From Alloprevotella tannerae (GTDB lineage: Bacteria > Bacteroidota > Bacteroidia > Bacteroidales > Bacteroidaceae), in NCBI GenBank assembly GCA_015259125.1, contig JABZGR010000015.1:1-48901 (forward strand): a DNA stretch of 48,901 nucleotides, given 5' to 3'. Made by a program: the position numbers and the translations under genes. Shown here piece after piece: positions 1 through 8,780 of this stretch. Below the pieces are notes generated by a model. That model saw only the letters and a program-made list of their open reading frames with translations. It made no database searches and was not told where the DNA came from. Each line of letters opens with the position of its first letter. The stretch's first letter is position 1.

Positions 1-10
1 CTATTTTATT

Positions 11-56
11 AAGATCCGTTTCCAGGTCCACGAGACAGGAGACGGATCTTTTTTTT
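11..56 (+). terminator. Rho-independent terminator of an upstream gene
   Basis: A perfect 9-bp stem (AAGATCCGT at 11-19 pairs with ACGGATCTT at 42-50) runs directly into eight T residues. The gene it ends lies before the window. Confidence 0.8.
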
Positions 57-507
57 GTTTGTCGTCTAAGGGTTCTGTCAGGCAGATGGGTCTGGTGATC
101 TTTTCTGTGCAATAATATGTTCAATCCCACGCTGCAAACAATTTGATTTAAAGTCTCTCTGTCTGAAGCTTGGACGGAAAGATGACCGCCCTCTGCTCCC
201 CCACACCTCGACCTCTTGTCTACATATATATAGTTCATCACTCTCAATCAAGTTTGTGTCTTGGTTCGTGAGTGATGCAAAACAGCTTTTTCTGCAGTAA
301 CCATCATTATTCTCTTGGGATCTGTCACAAAAGAGATGAACATCGGAATCAGAAGAATTGACCAATATTTTTGACGGAAAGAAAAGAAGGCGAGTTGAAA
401 AAGTATCTTTGTTGATAAAAATAGAGTGCTACTCAATTTTTTCCTAAGTGTGCAATGTGGAATCTCACATCTTTTACTTATCTTCGCCCTCAAATTCTAA
501 AACTGTT
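57..507. other. Intergenic region and leader before ptb
   Basis: Between the first terminator and the ptb start I see no convincing gene. Short open frames on the minus strand (78-365, 248-493) have no recognisable protein features. The only supported site is a promoter-like TATCTTTG at 404-411. Confidence 0.5.
404..411 (+). promoter_or_regulatory. Candidate -7 box for ptb-buk
   Basis: TATCTTTG matches the Bacteroidetes -7 consensus TAnnTTTG. It would give a leader of about 90 nt before the ATG at 508. No well-spaced TTTG -33 element is visible, so support is partial. Confidence 0.4.
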
Positions 508-1419
508 ATGGAAAGCATACATAATTTCGCGGGATTAGTATCTCGTCTCTCTCAACATGGGCAGCGCAAACGCGTAGCCGTAGTATGTGCTTCAGATGAA
601 GCAACATTAACTGCCGTAGCGCGTGCGCTCAAAGAAGGCTTTGTAGAAGTAATTTTCGTGGGCTGTCGGGCAGAAGTGGAAGCTTGTGCTGATTTGCAGT
701 CGTTAAACGATCATTTCTCCATCATTGATGCGACGGATAAACAGGACGCAGCAGAAAAGGCTGTGGCTCTGGCGCGCGAAGGCAAAGTGGACTTGCTGAT
801 GAAAGGCTTGATCAATACGGATATTTTGCTTCGTGCCGTGTTGAATAAAGAGCACGGTATCTTGCCGAAAGGCCGCGTGTTGACACACGTGACAGCTACA
901 GAAATCCCGGGGTATCCTAAATTGGTTTTCTTTACCGATCCGGCTGTGATTCCCTTCCCCTCGCACGAACAACGCCGCGAGCAGATACGCTACGTCGTGC
1001 GTATGTGTCACGCATTGGGCATCGAGACGCCGCGCGTTTCGTTGATACACTGCTCTGAAGAGGTGAATGCAAAATATTTCCCCTATACAGTGGCTTATGG
1101 CGATTTAATTCGTGAGGCCAAAGATGGCGAGTTTGGTGATTGTGTACTTGATGGTCCGCTCGATGTGAAGACCTCACTCGATGCTTCTTCATTGGAGACG
1201 AAAGGCATCCAGTCGCCCATCGCCGGGCAGGCAGATGCTTTGATCTTCCCGGACATTGAAGCCGGCAATACTTTCTATAAGACGCTTACACTTTTCTGCA
1301 AGGCGAAGGTGGCTACTGCACTTCAGGGAACGGACGTGCCTGTTGTGGTGACTTCGCGCAGCGACAACGAAGATACAAAATATTATAGCCTCGCTTTGGC
1401 TGCTACTACTATCGGATAA
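508..1419 (+). CDS. ptb: Phosphate butyryltransferase
   Basis: Cytosolic enzyme that converts butyryl-CoA plus phosphate into butyryl phosphate and CoA, the first step of the Ptb-Buk butyrate route. The 303-residue product reads through as a PTA/PTB-family acyltransferase (N-terminal VAVVCASDEATL, then DLLMKGLINTDILLRAVL and LTHVTATEIPGYPK, C-terminal PVVVTSRSDNEDTKYYSLAL) and has the usual family length. The frame is open from 448, but the ATG at 508 gives the normal N-terminus (MESIHNFAGLVSRL); the extra 20 residues look like leader. It is followed after 4 nt by the butyrate kinase gene, which supports butyryl over acetyl specificity. Branched-chain acyl-CoAs are possible alternative substrates. 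Confidence 0.93.
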   Translation: MESIHNFAGLVSRLSQHGQRKRVAVVCASDEATLTAVARALKEGFVEVIFVGCRAEVEACADLQSLNDHFSIIDATDKQDAAEKAVALAREGKVDLLMKGLINTDILLRAVLNKEHGILPKGRVLTHVTATEIPGYPKLVFFTDPAVIPFPSHEQRREQIRYVVRMCHALGIETPRVSLIHCSEEVNAKYFPYTVAYGDLIREAKDGEFGDCVLDGPLDVKTSLDASSLETKGIQSPIAGQADALIFPDIEAGNTFYKTLTLFCKAKVATALQGTDVPVVVTSRSDNEDTKYYSLALAATTIG

Positions 1420-1423
1420 AATT

Positions 1424-2488
1424 ATGAAGAGAATCTTAGCTATCAACCCCGGATCTACTTCAACTAAGATCGCGGTTTATAACGACGAGAAAGCGGTTCT
1501 TGTAAAGAAGATTATGCACACTCGCGAAGAGTTGGCGCCTTTCAAGGACTTTATGGAGCAGTTTGAGTTTCGCAAGCAAGTTGTATTGAAAACGCTTGAG
1601 GAAGAAAACATACCTTTCGAATTTGATGCTATCGTGGGCCGTGGTGGCTTGGGCAAGCCTATCGAAGCCGGTGTTTACGAGGTGAATCAGTTGATGCTCG
1701 ATGATGTGACTAAGGCTGTGCGCCGCCACGCGTGCAACTTAGGTTGCTCTTTGGCGCTGACCATATCTAAAGAGTTTCCCGGCTGCCGTGCGTTTATCGC
1801 TGACCCGGGCGACGTAGATGAACTTGACGACATAGCGCGCATCGGTGGTTTGCCAGAGATGCCGCACGAGCCTATTTGGCACGCTTTGAACCAACGCGCA
1901 GTGGCTCGCCGCTTTGCCAAGGAGCACAATACGCGCTACGAAGATTTGGATCTCGTTTGCTGCCATATGGGTGGTGGTATTTCATTGGCCGCACACCGGC
2001 ACGGACGCGCCGTAGATGCGAACAATGCACTCGATGGCGATGGACCGTTTACACCCGAACGTACCGGAACGCTTCCTGCCGGCGACCTTGTACACCTTTG
2101 CTTCAGTGGCAAATATACGCAAAACGAGGTGATGAACATCATTAAGAGTCGCGGCGGTTTGGCTGCCCATCTTGGTACGAATGATATGATGGAAGTGGAG
2201 CACCGCGTGGCTGATGGCGATGAGAAATTTAAGCTCTACACTGATGCTTTGGCTTACCAAATTTCTAAGGGCATCGGCGGTTTGTCGACTTTCTTCTGCG
2301 GAAAGGTGGACGCCATCATACTTACCGGCGGCATTGCTTATTTCCGTTATTTGGTTGAAGAAATCAAGCGTCGCGTAGGCTTTATTGCTCCCGTTTATGT
2401 TTATCCTGGTGAGGACGAAATGGAGGCCTTGGCCTTAAATGCTTTGGCCGTATTGACCGGTCGTCGCGAAGTAAAAGAATACGTATAA
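1424..2488 (+). CDS. buk: Butyrate kinase
   Basis: Cytosolic kinase that makes butyrate and ATP from butyryl phosphate and ADP, the energy-yielding last step of butyrate formation. The 354-residue protein has the ASKHA fold signatures: the N-terminal phosphate loop INPGSTSTK at residues 7-15, GRGGLGKPIEAGVYEVN in the first domain, and CCHMGGGISLAAHRHG followed by DALDGDGP-type residues typical of butyrate rather than acetate kinases. Length agrees with the family. It starts 4 nt after ptb, so the two form an operon, and a strong terminator follows at 2555. It could also act on isobutyryl or isovaleryl phosphate. Confidence 0.95.
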   Translation: MKRILAINPGSTSTKIAVYNDEKAVLVKKIMHTREELAPFKDFMEQFEFRKQVVLKTLEEENIPFEFDAIVGRGGLGKPIEAGVYEVNQLMLDDVTKAVRRHACNLGCSLALTISKEFPGCRAFIADPGDVDELDDIARIGGLPEMPHEPIWHALNQRAVARRFAKEHNTRYEDLDLVCCHMGGGISLAAHRHGRAVDANNALDGDGPFTPERTGTLPAGDLVHLCFSGKYTQNEVMNIIKSRGGLAAHLGTNDMMEVEHRVADGDEKFKLYTDALAYQISKGIGGLSTFFCGKVDAIILTGGIAYFRYLVEEIKRRVGFIAPVYVYPGEDEMEALALNALAVLTGRREVKEYV

Positions 2489-2554
2489 GCACCTTTGGTG
2501 CAGAAATCCTGTGCGACCAACTTCTTTTGTTTGGTTTGCTGGAAGATATAAGCT

Positions 2555-2588
2555 AAGCGCCGCGCCCAAAAGGGTGTGGCGCTTTTTT
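2555..2588 (+). terminator. Terminator of ptb-buk
   Basis: AAGCGCC then GCGCCC pair, through an AAAA loop and two G-T wobbles, with GGGTGT then GGCGCTT, followed by a run of T. It lies 67 nt after the buk stop. Confidence 0.85.
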
Positions 2589-2880
2589 GTGTTTACGCTT
2601 GTGCCGATTCATCTGCGCGTCAGGTGCGCATCGTTTTAAGTTTTGGCTGCCGATCAGTTTTTACAGACTTGAAATTCAGTACGTTTCATAGTTTTGCTTG
2701 CCACATTGCTTTTTTGCAACTCCTTTTTCTTGCGCTTTTTTCTATGGTATTTGGTCTCAATCTTGTTCTCTTTTGTCGCCGCGCCTGAGCTAAAGGCGTC
2801 AAGATGCTTCAAATACAGACAGAAAAGGCATCGAAGTAGGCCAAAATAACTACTGATTATCAGACATATATAGATCTTAA

Positions 2881-2993
2881 AAACTTTCCTATAAGAGACG
2901 AAAAATTGTCTTATAAGACAATTTTTTCGATCATAGGAGACAATTTTTCCGATCACCTATGAAAGTTTTTCGAGTCACCTATGAAAGTTTCAG
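2881..2993. repeat. A/T palindrome and degenerate short tandem repeats
   Basis: Positions 2901-2926 are a perfect 26-bp palindrome centred on TTATAA (core TTGTCTTATAAGACAA). It is followed by degenerate 22-24 bp direct repeats of the form ctAtgAaAgTTTTTCGAgTCAc, seen at about 2910-2933, 2934-2956, 2957-2978 and 2979-2993. No protein-coding sense was found. Function unknown; protein-binding sites or a bidirectional terminator are possible. Confidence 0.6.
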
Positions 2994-3341
2994 CACTTCC
3001 TTAAGCTCTTTTTTCGAGACTGCGCACAGGCGGAAAAAAGGCTGCAAACTGCTTGGCTCAAATAGCTGAAGGTTGTGCCGAAAACTTTCTAAGACCGCTA
3101 TTGTCTGCTTGTCGAAGGGGCCTATGCGATAATGAGCCGCCCAAGAAACTTCTTCGACATGCCGCCCATAAGTGCCGTGGATGATCTATGCGCTTTTTTG
3201 CCTCCGGCTATGCAACACATTATAAACACACGAACACGGCGTTTCGCAACTCGGGGCGATGAGAATCCTCTATTCGCGTCCGGCAAATACTTTATGTTTA
3301 TAAAAAAGAGACCTACACCCTAAACAGGCGGCAGCTTTATG

Positions 3342-3349
3342 TATCTTTG
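3342..3349 (+). promoter_or_regulatory. Candidate -7 box upstream of the first ankyrin lipoprotein
   Basis: TATCTTTG matches TAnnTTTG. It would leave a leader of about 205 nt before the ATG at 3563. No clear -33 element. Confidence 0.35.
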
Positions 3350-3562
3350 CAGAAAAGTGGAAGTAGACGATATGGTGATCAACCGAATTTGGAAAGATCT
3401 ACAGTTGCCGGACGGCCTTTGGAGAAAAGAAAAGTCAACGATCAAAGCGCGGCGGGATTTTGGCTCGCCACTAAAATTCGTAAAGGTAGCGTGCACCTCA
3501 TACACTTCTTTCACATCGATGATCAAAGACGGGTTTCATCACGCAGAATCACTCTATTCTAT

Positions 3563-4390
3563 ATGAAACGGATTATTACTTTTACGCTTATAGCTCTATT
3601 ATTAGTAAGTTGTGACTTTATAGCTGACCGTTATAAGAATGTTCCTGATCCTGAGGTATATTTTCCCGATGGTCAGGAACTGAAGATGGCCACGGCCATC
3701 TATGAAGATAAACCTCGCGCCATACGAAGTTTGATTGAGGAAGGAATCGATCTGAACCATATCAGTAAAGGCGGTATGACCTATCTTTATTATGCGATGC
3801 TGAATAAGAACTACGAGGTGATGGAACTGCTGTTGAAGCACGGAGCAGATCCTAATATTCATAGTACGTTTTATACCAATCCTTCGTCTCATAAAATAGG
3901 ATATGGCGATGATAACGGTGCTTGTTTGGCATATTGCGGCCGGCGGGCTTATGATATCAAATATATGAAGCTACTTGTAAAATATGGTGCAAATGTCAAT
4001 GATACTACTTATATAAGTCCTTTAGCCCTTTCGATAGACGACGAATTGCAAGGGAAAGAAAAAGTAGCGTTTTTGGTACAACATGGTGCTAATATAAACT
4101 TACGTGTAGCCGGGGCAACGGTAATAAGTAGTGAGGCTAACATGTATAATTGGGATAAGGTGCTTATCCTTTTAGACCTCGGCGCAGATCCTATGGCGGG
4201 TGATGATCCTAAGTTTAATGTGGCTGCATTTGTACAACAATATTATGATGAGGGCTTTGATCCTAACAGTGAGAATGGCAAGATGGCGCAGGAGGTAAAG
4301 CGCCGGCTTGAACAGCGCGGGGTGAAGTTTCCTTATCTTCCTAAGAAGCCGGCTGCTTCGACCCCAAGCGAGGGGCAACCGAAGGAATAG
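3563..4390 (+). CDS. Ankyrin-repeat lipoprotein, copy 1
   Basis: Predicted 275-residue envelope lipoprotein. The frame is open from 3347, but the ATG at 3563 opens a lipoprotein signal (MKRIITFTLIALLLVSC) with the lipid-anchor cysteine at residue 17, so that start is chosen. The mature part has ankyrin-type helices and turns: MTYLYYAMLNKNYEVMELL followed by LKHGADPN, then KYMKLLVKYGANVND, FLVQHGANINL and LLDLGADP. Ankyrin repeats bind proteins; the partner is unknown. The next gene is a close paralogue of similar length, so the pair arose by tandem duplication. The C-terminus is a short Pro/Ser/Lys tail. No enzymatic motif is seen. Confidence 0.85.
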   Translation: MKRIITFTLIALLLVSCDFIADRYKNVPDPEVYFPDGQELKMATAIYEDKPRAIRSLIEEGIDLNHISKGGMTYLYYAMLNKNYEVMELLLKHGADPNIHSTFYTNPSSHKIGYGDDNGACLAYCGRRAYDIKYMKLLVKYGANVNDTTYISPLALSIDDELQGKEKVAFLVQHGANINLRVAGATVISSEANMYNWDKVLILLDLGADPMAGDDPKFNVAAFVQQYYDEGFDPNSENGKMAQEVKRRLEQRGVKFPYLPKKPAASTPSEGQPKE

Positions 4391-4391
4391 T

Positions 4392-4422
4392 TTTGTGTAA
4401 AGAAAATAATTTTTTAATTTTG
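4392..4422 (+). promoter_or_regulatory. Promoter of the second ankyrin lipoprotein
   Basis: TTTG at 4392-4395, a 19-bp spacer and TAATTTTG at 4415-4422 match the Bacteroidetes sigma consensus very well. The -7 box ends only 6 nt before the ATG at 4429, so the transcript would have little or no leader. Confidence 0.6.
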
Positions 4423-4428
4423 TAGAAA

Positions 4429-5277
4429 ATGAAGAAGTTAGTTGCTTTAGCGCTTATGTCTCTATGCTTAAGCAGTTGTAGCTTGATATTCAATAGACAT
4501 AAGCATTCTGCTCCCGAGCCGGAGGTTTATTTTCCTGATGGGGTGGAGTTGCAGATGGCTACTGCTATTTATAATGATAAGCCTCGCGTCATACGAAAAT
4601 TGATTAAGGAAGGAGTTGACTTGAACCACGTCAGTAAAGGGGGTATGACCTACCTTTATTATGCGCTGCTGAATCACAATTATGATGTGATGGAGCTGCT
4701 GTTGAAGCACGGTGCAGATCCTAATGTTCATAGTAAGTTCTATACCAATCCTGAGTATCATAAAAAAGGGTATAGCGATGATCAGACAGATGCCACTTGT
4801 CTTGAGTATGCGAGCCATAAATACTTTGATATCAAATATATGAAGCTGCTCATTAAATATGGTGCAAACGTGAATGATACTACGAGTATAGGTCCTATTT
4901 GGGGCGCTCTACGAGATAAAAGCCATGGCAGAGAAAAGCTGAAATATTTAGTAGAGCAGGGCTTAAACCTCAATTATAGTCAAACGGGGACGCCTGCAAT
5001 ATGTGGTCAAGCGCTTACTTACGAATGGGATATGGTGCTTTTCCTGATGGACCTTGGCGCAGATCCCTTGGCCGGTGATGATCCTGACTTTCAAGTTGCT
5101 GCATCTGTACAAGAATATTTCGACGAGGGCTTTGATATTAATAGTAAGTATGGCAAGATGGCGCTGGAAGTAAAGCGTCGGCTTGAACAGCGCGGGGTGA
5201 AGTTTCCTTATCGCCCTAAGACAAAGAGCGATTCAATCAAAAGCGAGGAGCAACCGAAGCGTAAAAGGTTTTTATGA
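4429..5277 (+). CDS. Ankyrin-repeat lipoprotein, copy 2
   Basis: Predicted 282-residue lipoprotein, paralogous to the gene just upstream along its whole length (shared EVYFPDG, SKGGMTYLYYA, MELLLKHGADPN, IKYMKLL, KYGANVNDT and LEQRGVKFPY). The signal peptide MKKLVALALMSLCLSSC puts the lipid cysteine at residue 17. Ankyrin repeats cover roughly residues 50-240 and a Lys-rich tail ends the protein. It has its own promoter in the 38-nt gap after copy 1, so the two copies may be expressed differently. The middle part (about 150-200) differs most between copies. Binding partner unknown. Confidence 0.87.
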   Translation: MKKLVALALMSLCLSSCSLIFNRHKHSAPEPEVYFPDGVELQMATAIYNDKPRVIRKLIKEGVDLNHVSKGGMTYLYYALLNHNYDVMELLLKHGADPNVHSKFYTNPEYHKKGYSDDQTDATCLEYASHKYFDIKYMKLLIKYGANVNDTTSIGPIWGALRDKSHGREKLKYLVEQGLNLNYSQTGTPAICGQALTYEWDMVLFLMDLGADPLAGDDPDFQVAASVQEYFDEGFDINSKYGKMALEVKRRLEQRGVKFPYRPKTKSDSIKSEEQPKRKRFL

Positions 5278-5347
5278 AGCCTTGGCGCTCATTTCCTCAA
5301 GACAATATTTGTAGCATTCCATAAAAAGACAATTCACGTTATATCAG

Positions 5348-5788
5348 ATGAAGATTATAGTAAATCGGGGCTTTGATAATATGCTCACAAGCATCGTAGT
5401 CTTTAAGAATGGGCAACCGGCTATTGCTTGCCCCATACAGAAAGATTTTTGCGAGATGGATGCAAAAGAAGGCGATCGTATAGAGATCAAGTTAATATCT
5501 CTCGGTATGATTTCGCAGAGGCTTGCCGCTTTCACGTATCAAGAAGGAAAAGATACGGTATATATCCGGCCTACGATATTGTGTAAACGGTGGGAGATGG
5601 CAAACTATCGCGTATTGCCTTACCTGAGTTTGTTGCTTCTTGTTCTTCAATCCGTGACAACATCGGCCGCTTGTAAATGGTTGTGCGCAGGTCTCCTCGT
5701 TTTGACCGCTTTGTCTTGGCTGAGCTTTCAGGGCTGTAAGTCGAATCCCTCGATGCGGAGCAGATTGTTCACGTTGGCTTACTTGTAG
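5348..5788 (+). CDS. Small predicted membrane protein, function unknown
   Basis: 146 residues, not recognised. The first 80 residues are soluble and beta-rich in look (IVVFKNGQPAIACPIQ, then GDRIEIKLISLG). Two hydrophobic segments follow near residues 88-104 and 109-127, so the protein probably sits in the inner membrane with a soluble N-terminal domain. The start at 5348 has no competing upstream start. It lies 70 nt after the second ankyrin lipoprotein and may belong to the same transcript. The coding call rests on open length, a sensible start and two clean transmembrane segments. Confidence 0.65.
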   Translation: MKIIVNRGFDNMLTSIVVFKNGQPAIACPIQKDFCEMDAKEGDRIEIKLISLGMISQRLAAFTYQEGKDTVYIRPTILCKRWEMANYRVLPYLSLLLLVLQSVTTSAACKWLCAGLLVLTALSWLSFQGCKSNPSMRSRLFTLAYL

Positions 5789-5894
5789 GCCGGCGTGTGG
5801 TTTTGCGTAGCTTATAGATCGGCTTGCTTGCTCGCGCCGAACGCATAAGTAATTGTTTTCAGCGCAAATCCGTCTGCAATTCATTGGCATTCGT

Positions 5895-5902
5895 TAAATT
5901 TG
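5895..5902 (+). promoter_or_regulatory. Candidate -7 box for holB-ricT-gldH
   Basis: TAAATTTG fits TAnnTTTG, about 90 nt upstream of the holB ATG. No well-placed -33 element seen. Confidence 0.4.
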
Positions 5903-5992
5903 CACTTTCAGAGAGGAAGTCGGCGCAAAGTCAAGACGCAGTAGATCTGCCAACGCCATCGCTTCCTTCCAAGGTGCAGGCGAGAAGAAAGC

Positions 5993-7114
5993 ATGAAATA
6001 TGACGACGTAATCGGTCAAGCAGCGATTAAGGCGCGTCTTCGGCGGCAAGTCGTCGAAGGTCGCGTGCCGCATGCGCAGTTGTTTTGCGGCCCCACAGGT
6101 GTCGGCAAGCTCCCGATGGCTTTGGCTTTAGCTTCGTCTCTGCTCTGCACGAACAGGACGCCCGAGGGCGATCCCTGCGGCTGTTGTGCGGGCTGCAAGA
6201 TGGTTGCACGCTACGCTCACCCCGACTTGCATTTCATTTTCCCTACGATACGAAAAGGCAGTACAAGTTCGAGCGACACCTATCTCGAAGCGTGGCGCGA
6301 GCGCCTCTTGACTTCCCCCTACTTCGACAACCAAGATTGGTTGGCAGCGCTGCAAGTGGAGAATCAGCAACCCACTTTTTACGTAGCCGATAGCAATGCC
6401 GTCATAGAAAAGCTGAGTCTTGTGGCCAATCAGGGCGGTTATAAAGTGATGATTGTTTGGCAGGCCGATAAGATGTCGGTAGAAGTGCAAAACAAACTGC
6501 TGAAAATCCTCGAAGAACCGCCGCAACTGACGGTCTTTATTCTTTTGACCGATGCGCCCGAGCGCTTGTTGCCGACGATCGCAAGCCGCGTGCAGCGCAT
6601 CGACTTCCCGTTGCTGCCTGAGCGCCTCTTGCAAGAAGAGCTTAGCGTCCGCAATCACATTGATCCCACCGCCGCTCGCGACATCGCCCATATCAGCAAT
6701 GGCAGTTACGTGCAAGCTTTGCGCCACATCGGAGTGGATGAAGAGGGCGAAATGTTGCTCGAGAATTTCAAAACGCTAATGCGACTCTGCTATATGCGCA
6801 AGGTAAAAGATTTGCGCGATTGGTCAGACGTCGCTGCCGGTTGGGGGCGCGAGCGCCAGAAGCGTTTTCTCGATTATGCGCTCAAATTAGTGCGGGAGAA
6901 CTTTATTTATAATTTCCGCCAAGCCCCGCTCAATTATGAGACCGCCGCAGAAGCCGAATTCTCCGTCAACTTTGCCCGCTTTATCAACGAACGTAACGTC
7001 GAAGACATGTTGACGCTTTTCACCGAAGCCCGCAGAGACATCTCAAGCAACGTCAACGCCAGAATGGTTTTCTTTGATACCGCCTTGCGTTTGATCGTAT
7101 TACTCATTCGATAG
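5993..7114 (+). CDS. holB: DNA polymerase III delta' subunit
   Basis: Clamp-loader subunit of the replicative DNA polymerase, an AAA+ family protein of 373 residues. The start MKYDDVIGQ...RVPHAQLFCGPTGVGK is typical. The zinc-binding cysteine cluster (CGCCAGC with an earlier Cys, about residues 52-70) and the sensor/SRC-type stretch NKLLKILEEPP are present. The P-loop reads GPTGVGKL near residues 34-41: the Ser/Thr after Lys is replaced by Leu, consistent with a delta' subunit that does not hydrolyse ATP. First gene of a three-gene set with ricT and gldH; 53 nt separate it from ricT. Confidence 0.93.
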   Translation: MKYDDVIGQAAIKARLRRQVVEGRVPHAQLFCGPTGVGKLPMALALASSLLCTNRTPEGDPCGCCAGCKMVARYAHPDLHFIFPTIRKGSTSSSDTYLEAWRERLLTSPYFDNQDWLAALQVENQQPTFYVADSNAVIEKLSLVANQGGYKVMIVWQADKMSVEVQNKLLKILEEPPQLTVFILLTDAPERLLPTIASRVQRIDFPLLPERLLQEELSVRNHIDPTAARDIAHISNGSYVQALRHIGVDEEGEMLLENFKTLMRLCYMRKVKDLRDWSDVAAGWGRERQKRFLDYALKLVRENFIYNFRQAPLNYETAAEAEFSVNFARFINERNVEDMLTLFTEARRDISSNVNARMVFFDTALRLIVLLIR

Positions 7115-7167
7115 CTAAGGAGAGCGCCCGCGCCCTCCCGATACAATATATATATAGACAGAATACA

Positions 7168-8322
7168 ATGGACGATTTTTACCCTACCGAACCCGCTCTG
7201 CGAGGTCTGTGCGCCTCCGGCTGTGGCCGCCAGGACAAGCAACTTAATACATATGACTATCTCTCAGATGTTCCCGGCAATGTTGCCACGACCGACCTTG
7301 TCGAAGTGCAATTCAAGAACACGCGAAAGGGTTATTATCATAACGACAACCATTTAGATCTCGTCAAAGGCGATCAAGTGGCCGTTGAGTCTAATCCCGG
7401 TCACGACATCGGCGTCGTTACGCTTACCGGCCAATTGGTTTTAGCCCAATTGAAGAAGGCCGGATTGAAGGCCAACAACGAAATACGCCGCGTCTATCGC
7501 AAGGCGCGCCCGAGCGATTTGGAAAAATTTGAAGAAGCCAAAGCCCGCGAGCACCAAACGATGATTCGCTCCCGACAGATTGCGAAAGAGTTGGAGCTGG
7601 ATATGAAAATCGGCGACGTGGAGTTTCAAGGCGACGGCAACAAAGCGATTTTCTATTACATCGCCGATGCCCGCGTCGACTTCCGCAAACTAATCCGCGT
7701 CTTAGCCGATGAATTTCACGTCCGCATCGAGATGCGCCAGATCGGAGCACGCCAAGAGGCCGGACGCATTGGCGGCATTGGCCCCTGCGGTCGCGAACTC
7801 TGCTGCGCAACGTGGATGAAGAGCTTCAATTCCGTTTCAACCGCCGCCGTGCGTTGCCAAGATATTTTCCCGAACCCCCAAAAGTTGGCCGGTCAGTGTG
7901 CAAAACTGAAGTGCTGTATGAACTATGAGGTCGACACCTACATAGATGCCGGCAAGAAACTCCCGCCGCGCGATGTCACGCTCGAGACCGCCGACGCCAC
8001 CTTCTATTATTATAAAGCCGATATCTTGACGGGGATGATCACGTATAGTACCGACAAGCGCTTGGCGGCCAATCTCGTCGTCATTCCTGCCGAACGCGCG
8101 CTCGAAGTGATTAGAATCAATAAAGAAGGCGGCAAGCCCGAGCGCTTAGATAGCGAACCCGTCGTTGCAGAGACGCGCCCCGCCGACCTTTTGGAGCAAG
8201 ATAGCCTGACGCGCTTTGATAAAAAACGCAAGAAAGACCATCGCCGCCACAACGGCAACCGCTCCGGCAATCGCCAGCGTCGGTCCGGCAAGGACGAAGC
8301 TCGCAAGAAGCCCGAAGCATGA
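7168..8322 (+). CDS. ricT: PSP1-domain protein, RicT (YaaT) family
   Basis: 384-residue cytosolic protein of the PSP1/RicT family. In Bacillus, RicT works with RicA and RicF as an iron-sulfur complex that affects mRNA processing and phosphorelay; the role in Bacteroidetes is not established. Visible features: the PSP1 core around VEVQFKNTRKGYYHN and GDQVAVESNPGHDIGVV, then two cysteine clusters, GPCGRELCCATWM (near 204) and GQCAKLKCCMNYE (near 242), probable metal or cluster ligands. A long Lys/Arg-rich tail (about 345-384) is a likely nucleic-acid-binding extension. The N-terminus carries an extra CASGCG. The stop overlaps the gldH start by 4 nt, implying translational coupling. Confidence 0.88.
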   Translation: MDDFYPTEPALRGLCASGCGRQDKQLNTYDYLSDVPGNVATTDLVEVQFKNTRKGYYHNDNHLDLVKGDQVAVESNPGHDIGVVTLTGQLVLAQLKKAGLKANNEIRRVYRKARPSDLEKFEEAKAREHQTMIRSRQIAKELELDMKIGDVEFQGDGNKAIFYYIADARVDFRKLIRVLADEFHVRIEMRQIGARQEAGRIGGIGPCGRELCCATWMKSFNSVSTAAVRCQDIFPNPQKLAGQCAKLKCCMNYEVDTYIDAGKKLPPRDVTLETADATFYYYKADILTGMITYSTDKRLAANLVVIPAERALEVIRINKEGGKPERLDSEPVVAETRPADLLEQDSLTRFDKKRKKDHRRHNGNRSGNRQRRSGKDEARKKPEA

Positions 8323-8780
8323 GACCTTTTGCTCTCGCCCTGCTCCTTTCGCTGCTTCTCGTGGCCTGCAATCGTCACCACGTAGCCAAATTTTCTTATC
8401 GCTCTACGCCCGTCGACGGTTGGGAGAGTGCCGATTCCCTCATCTTTCCCATTGATTCGCTGCCGGCCGATGGCCGATATGCCTTGACCATCGGCGTGCG
8501 CACCTCGTCGGCCTACCCGTATCCGTTTCGCACGCTGGCCCTGAGCATCGAGGCGCGCTTCCTTTCGCAGGCGCGCTACGCAGATACGATCTACTGCTCA
8601 CTGACCGATCACGAAGGAGATGTGAGTGGCAAGGGCGTAAGTGTCTATCAATATTCCTTTCCCGTCGATACCTTTCAACTTCATCGCGGTGCGCGCGGCA
8701 CAATTACCATTCATCATATAATGCGTCGAAATCTCCTGCCCGGCGTTTCCGATGTAGGCATCCGTTTGGAGCGTCTTTAG
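8319..8780 (+). CDS. gldH: Gliding-motility lipoprotein GldH
   Basis: 153-residue lipoprotein of the GldH family, required for gliding in Flavobacterium and kept in non-gliding Bacteroidales; its exact role is unknown. The signal MRPFALALLLSLLLVAC sets the lipid cysteine at residue 17. The mature domain has the family pattern DGWESADSLIFPID, YPFRTLALSIEA and the end RRNLLPGVSDVGIRLERL. Its ATG overlaps the ricT stop (ATGA), and a holB/ricT neighbourhood is, from memory, common for gldH in this phylum. It lies 10 kb from the type IX core, which suits a helper role. Confidence 0.88.
   Translation: MRPFALALLLSLLLVACNRHHVAKFSYRSTPVDGWESADSLIFPIDSLPADGRYALTIGVRTSSAYPYPFRTLALSIEARFLSQARYADTIYCSLTDHEGDVSGKGVSVYQYSFPVDTFQLHRGARGTITIHHIMRRNLLPGVSDVGIRLERL

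Larger units (their letters stand above)
2589..3562. other. Gene-poor intergenic region
   Basis: Nearly 1 kb without a convincing gene. Open frames at 2576-2788 and 3132-3323 have no start context or protein features I trust. It holds an A/T-rich palindrome with short direct repeats (2881-2993) and a promoter-like box near 3342. Confidence 0.5.

Noticed and set aside
78..365. 95-residue minus-strand ORF before ptb
   Set aside because: No recognisable features or promoter; it lies in the region between a terminator and the ptb leader.
2576..2788. 70-residue ORF after buk
   Set aside because: It begins inside the ptb-buk terminator and has a hydrophobic, Phe/Leu-rich random look.
3347..3562. 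N-terminal extension of the first ankyrin protein
   Set aside because: The extension overlaps a promoter-like box and would bury a perfect lipoprotein signal peptide that starts at 3563.
6128..6727. 199-residue minus-strand ORF
   Set aside because: Antisense shadow of holB; the plus-strand protein is clearly homologous to clamp-loader subunits.
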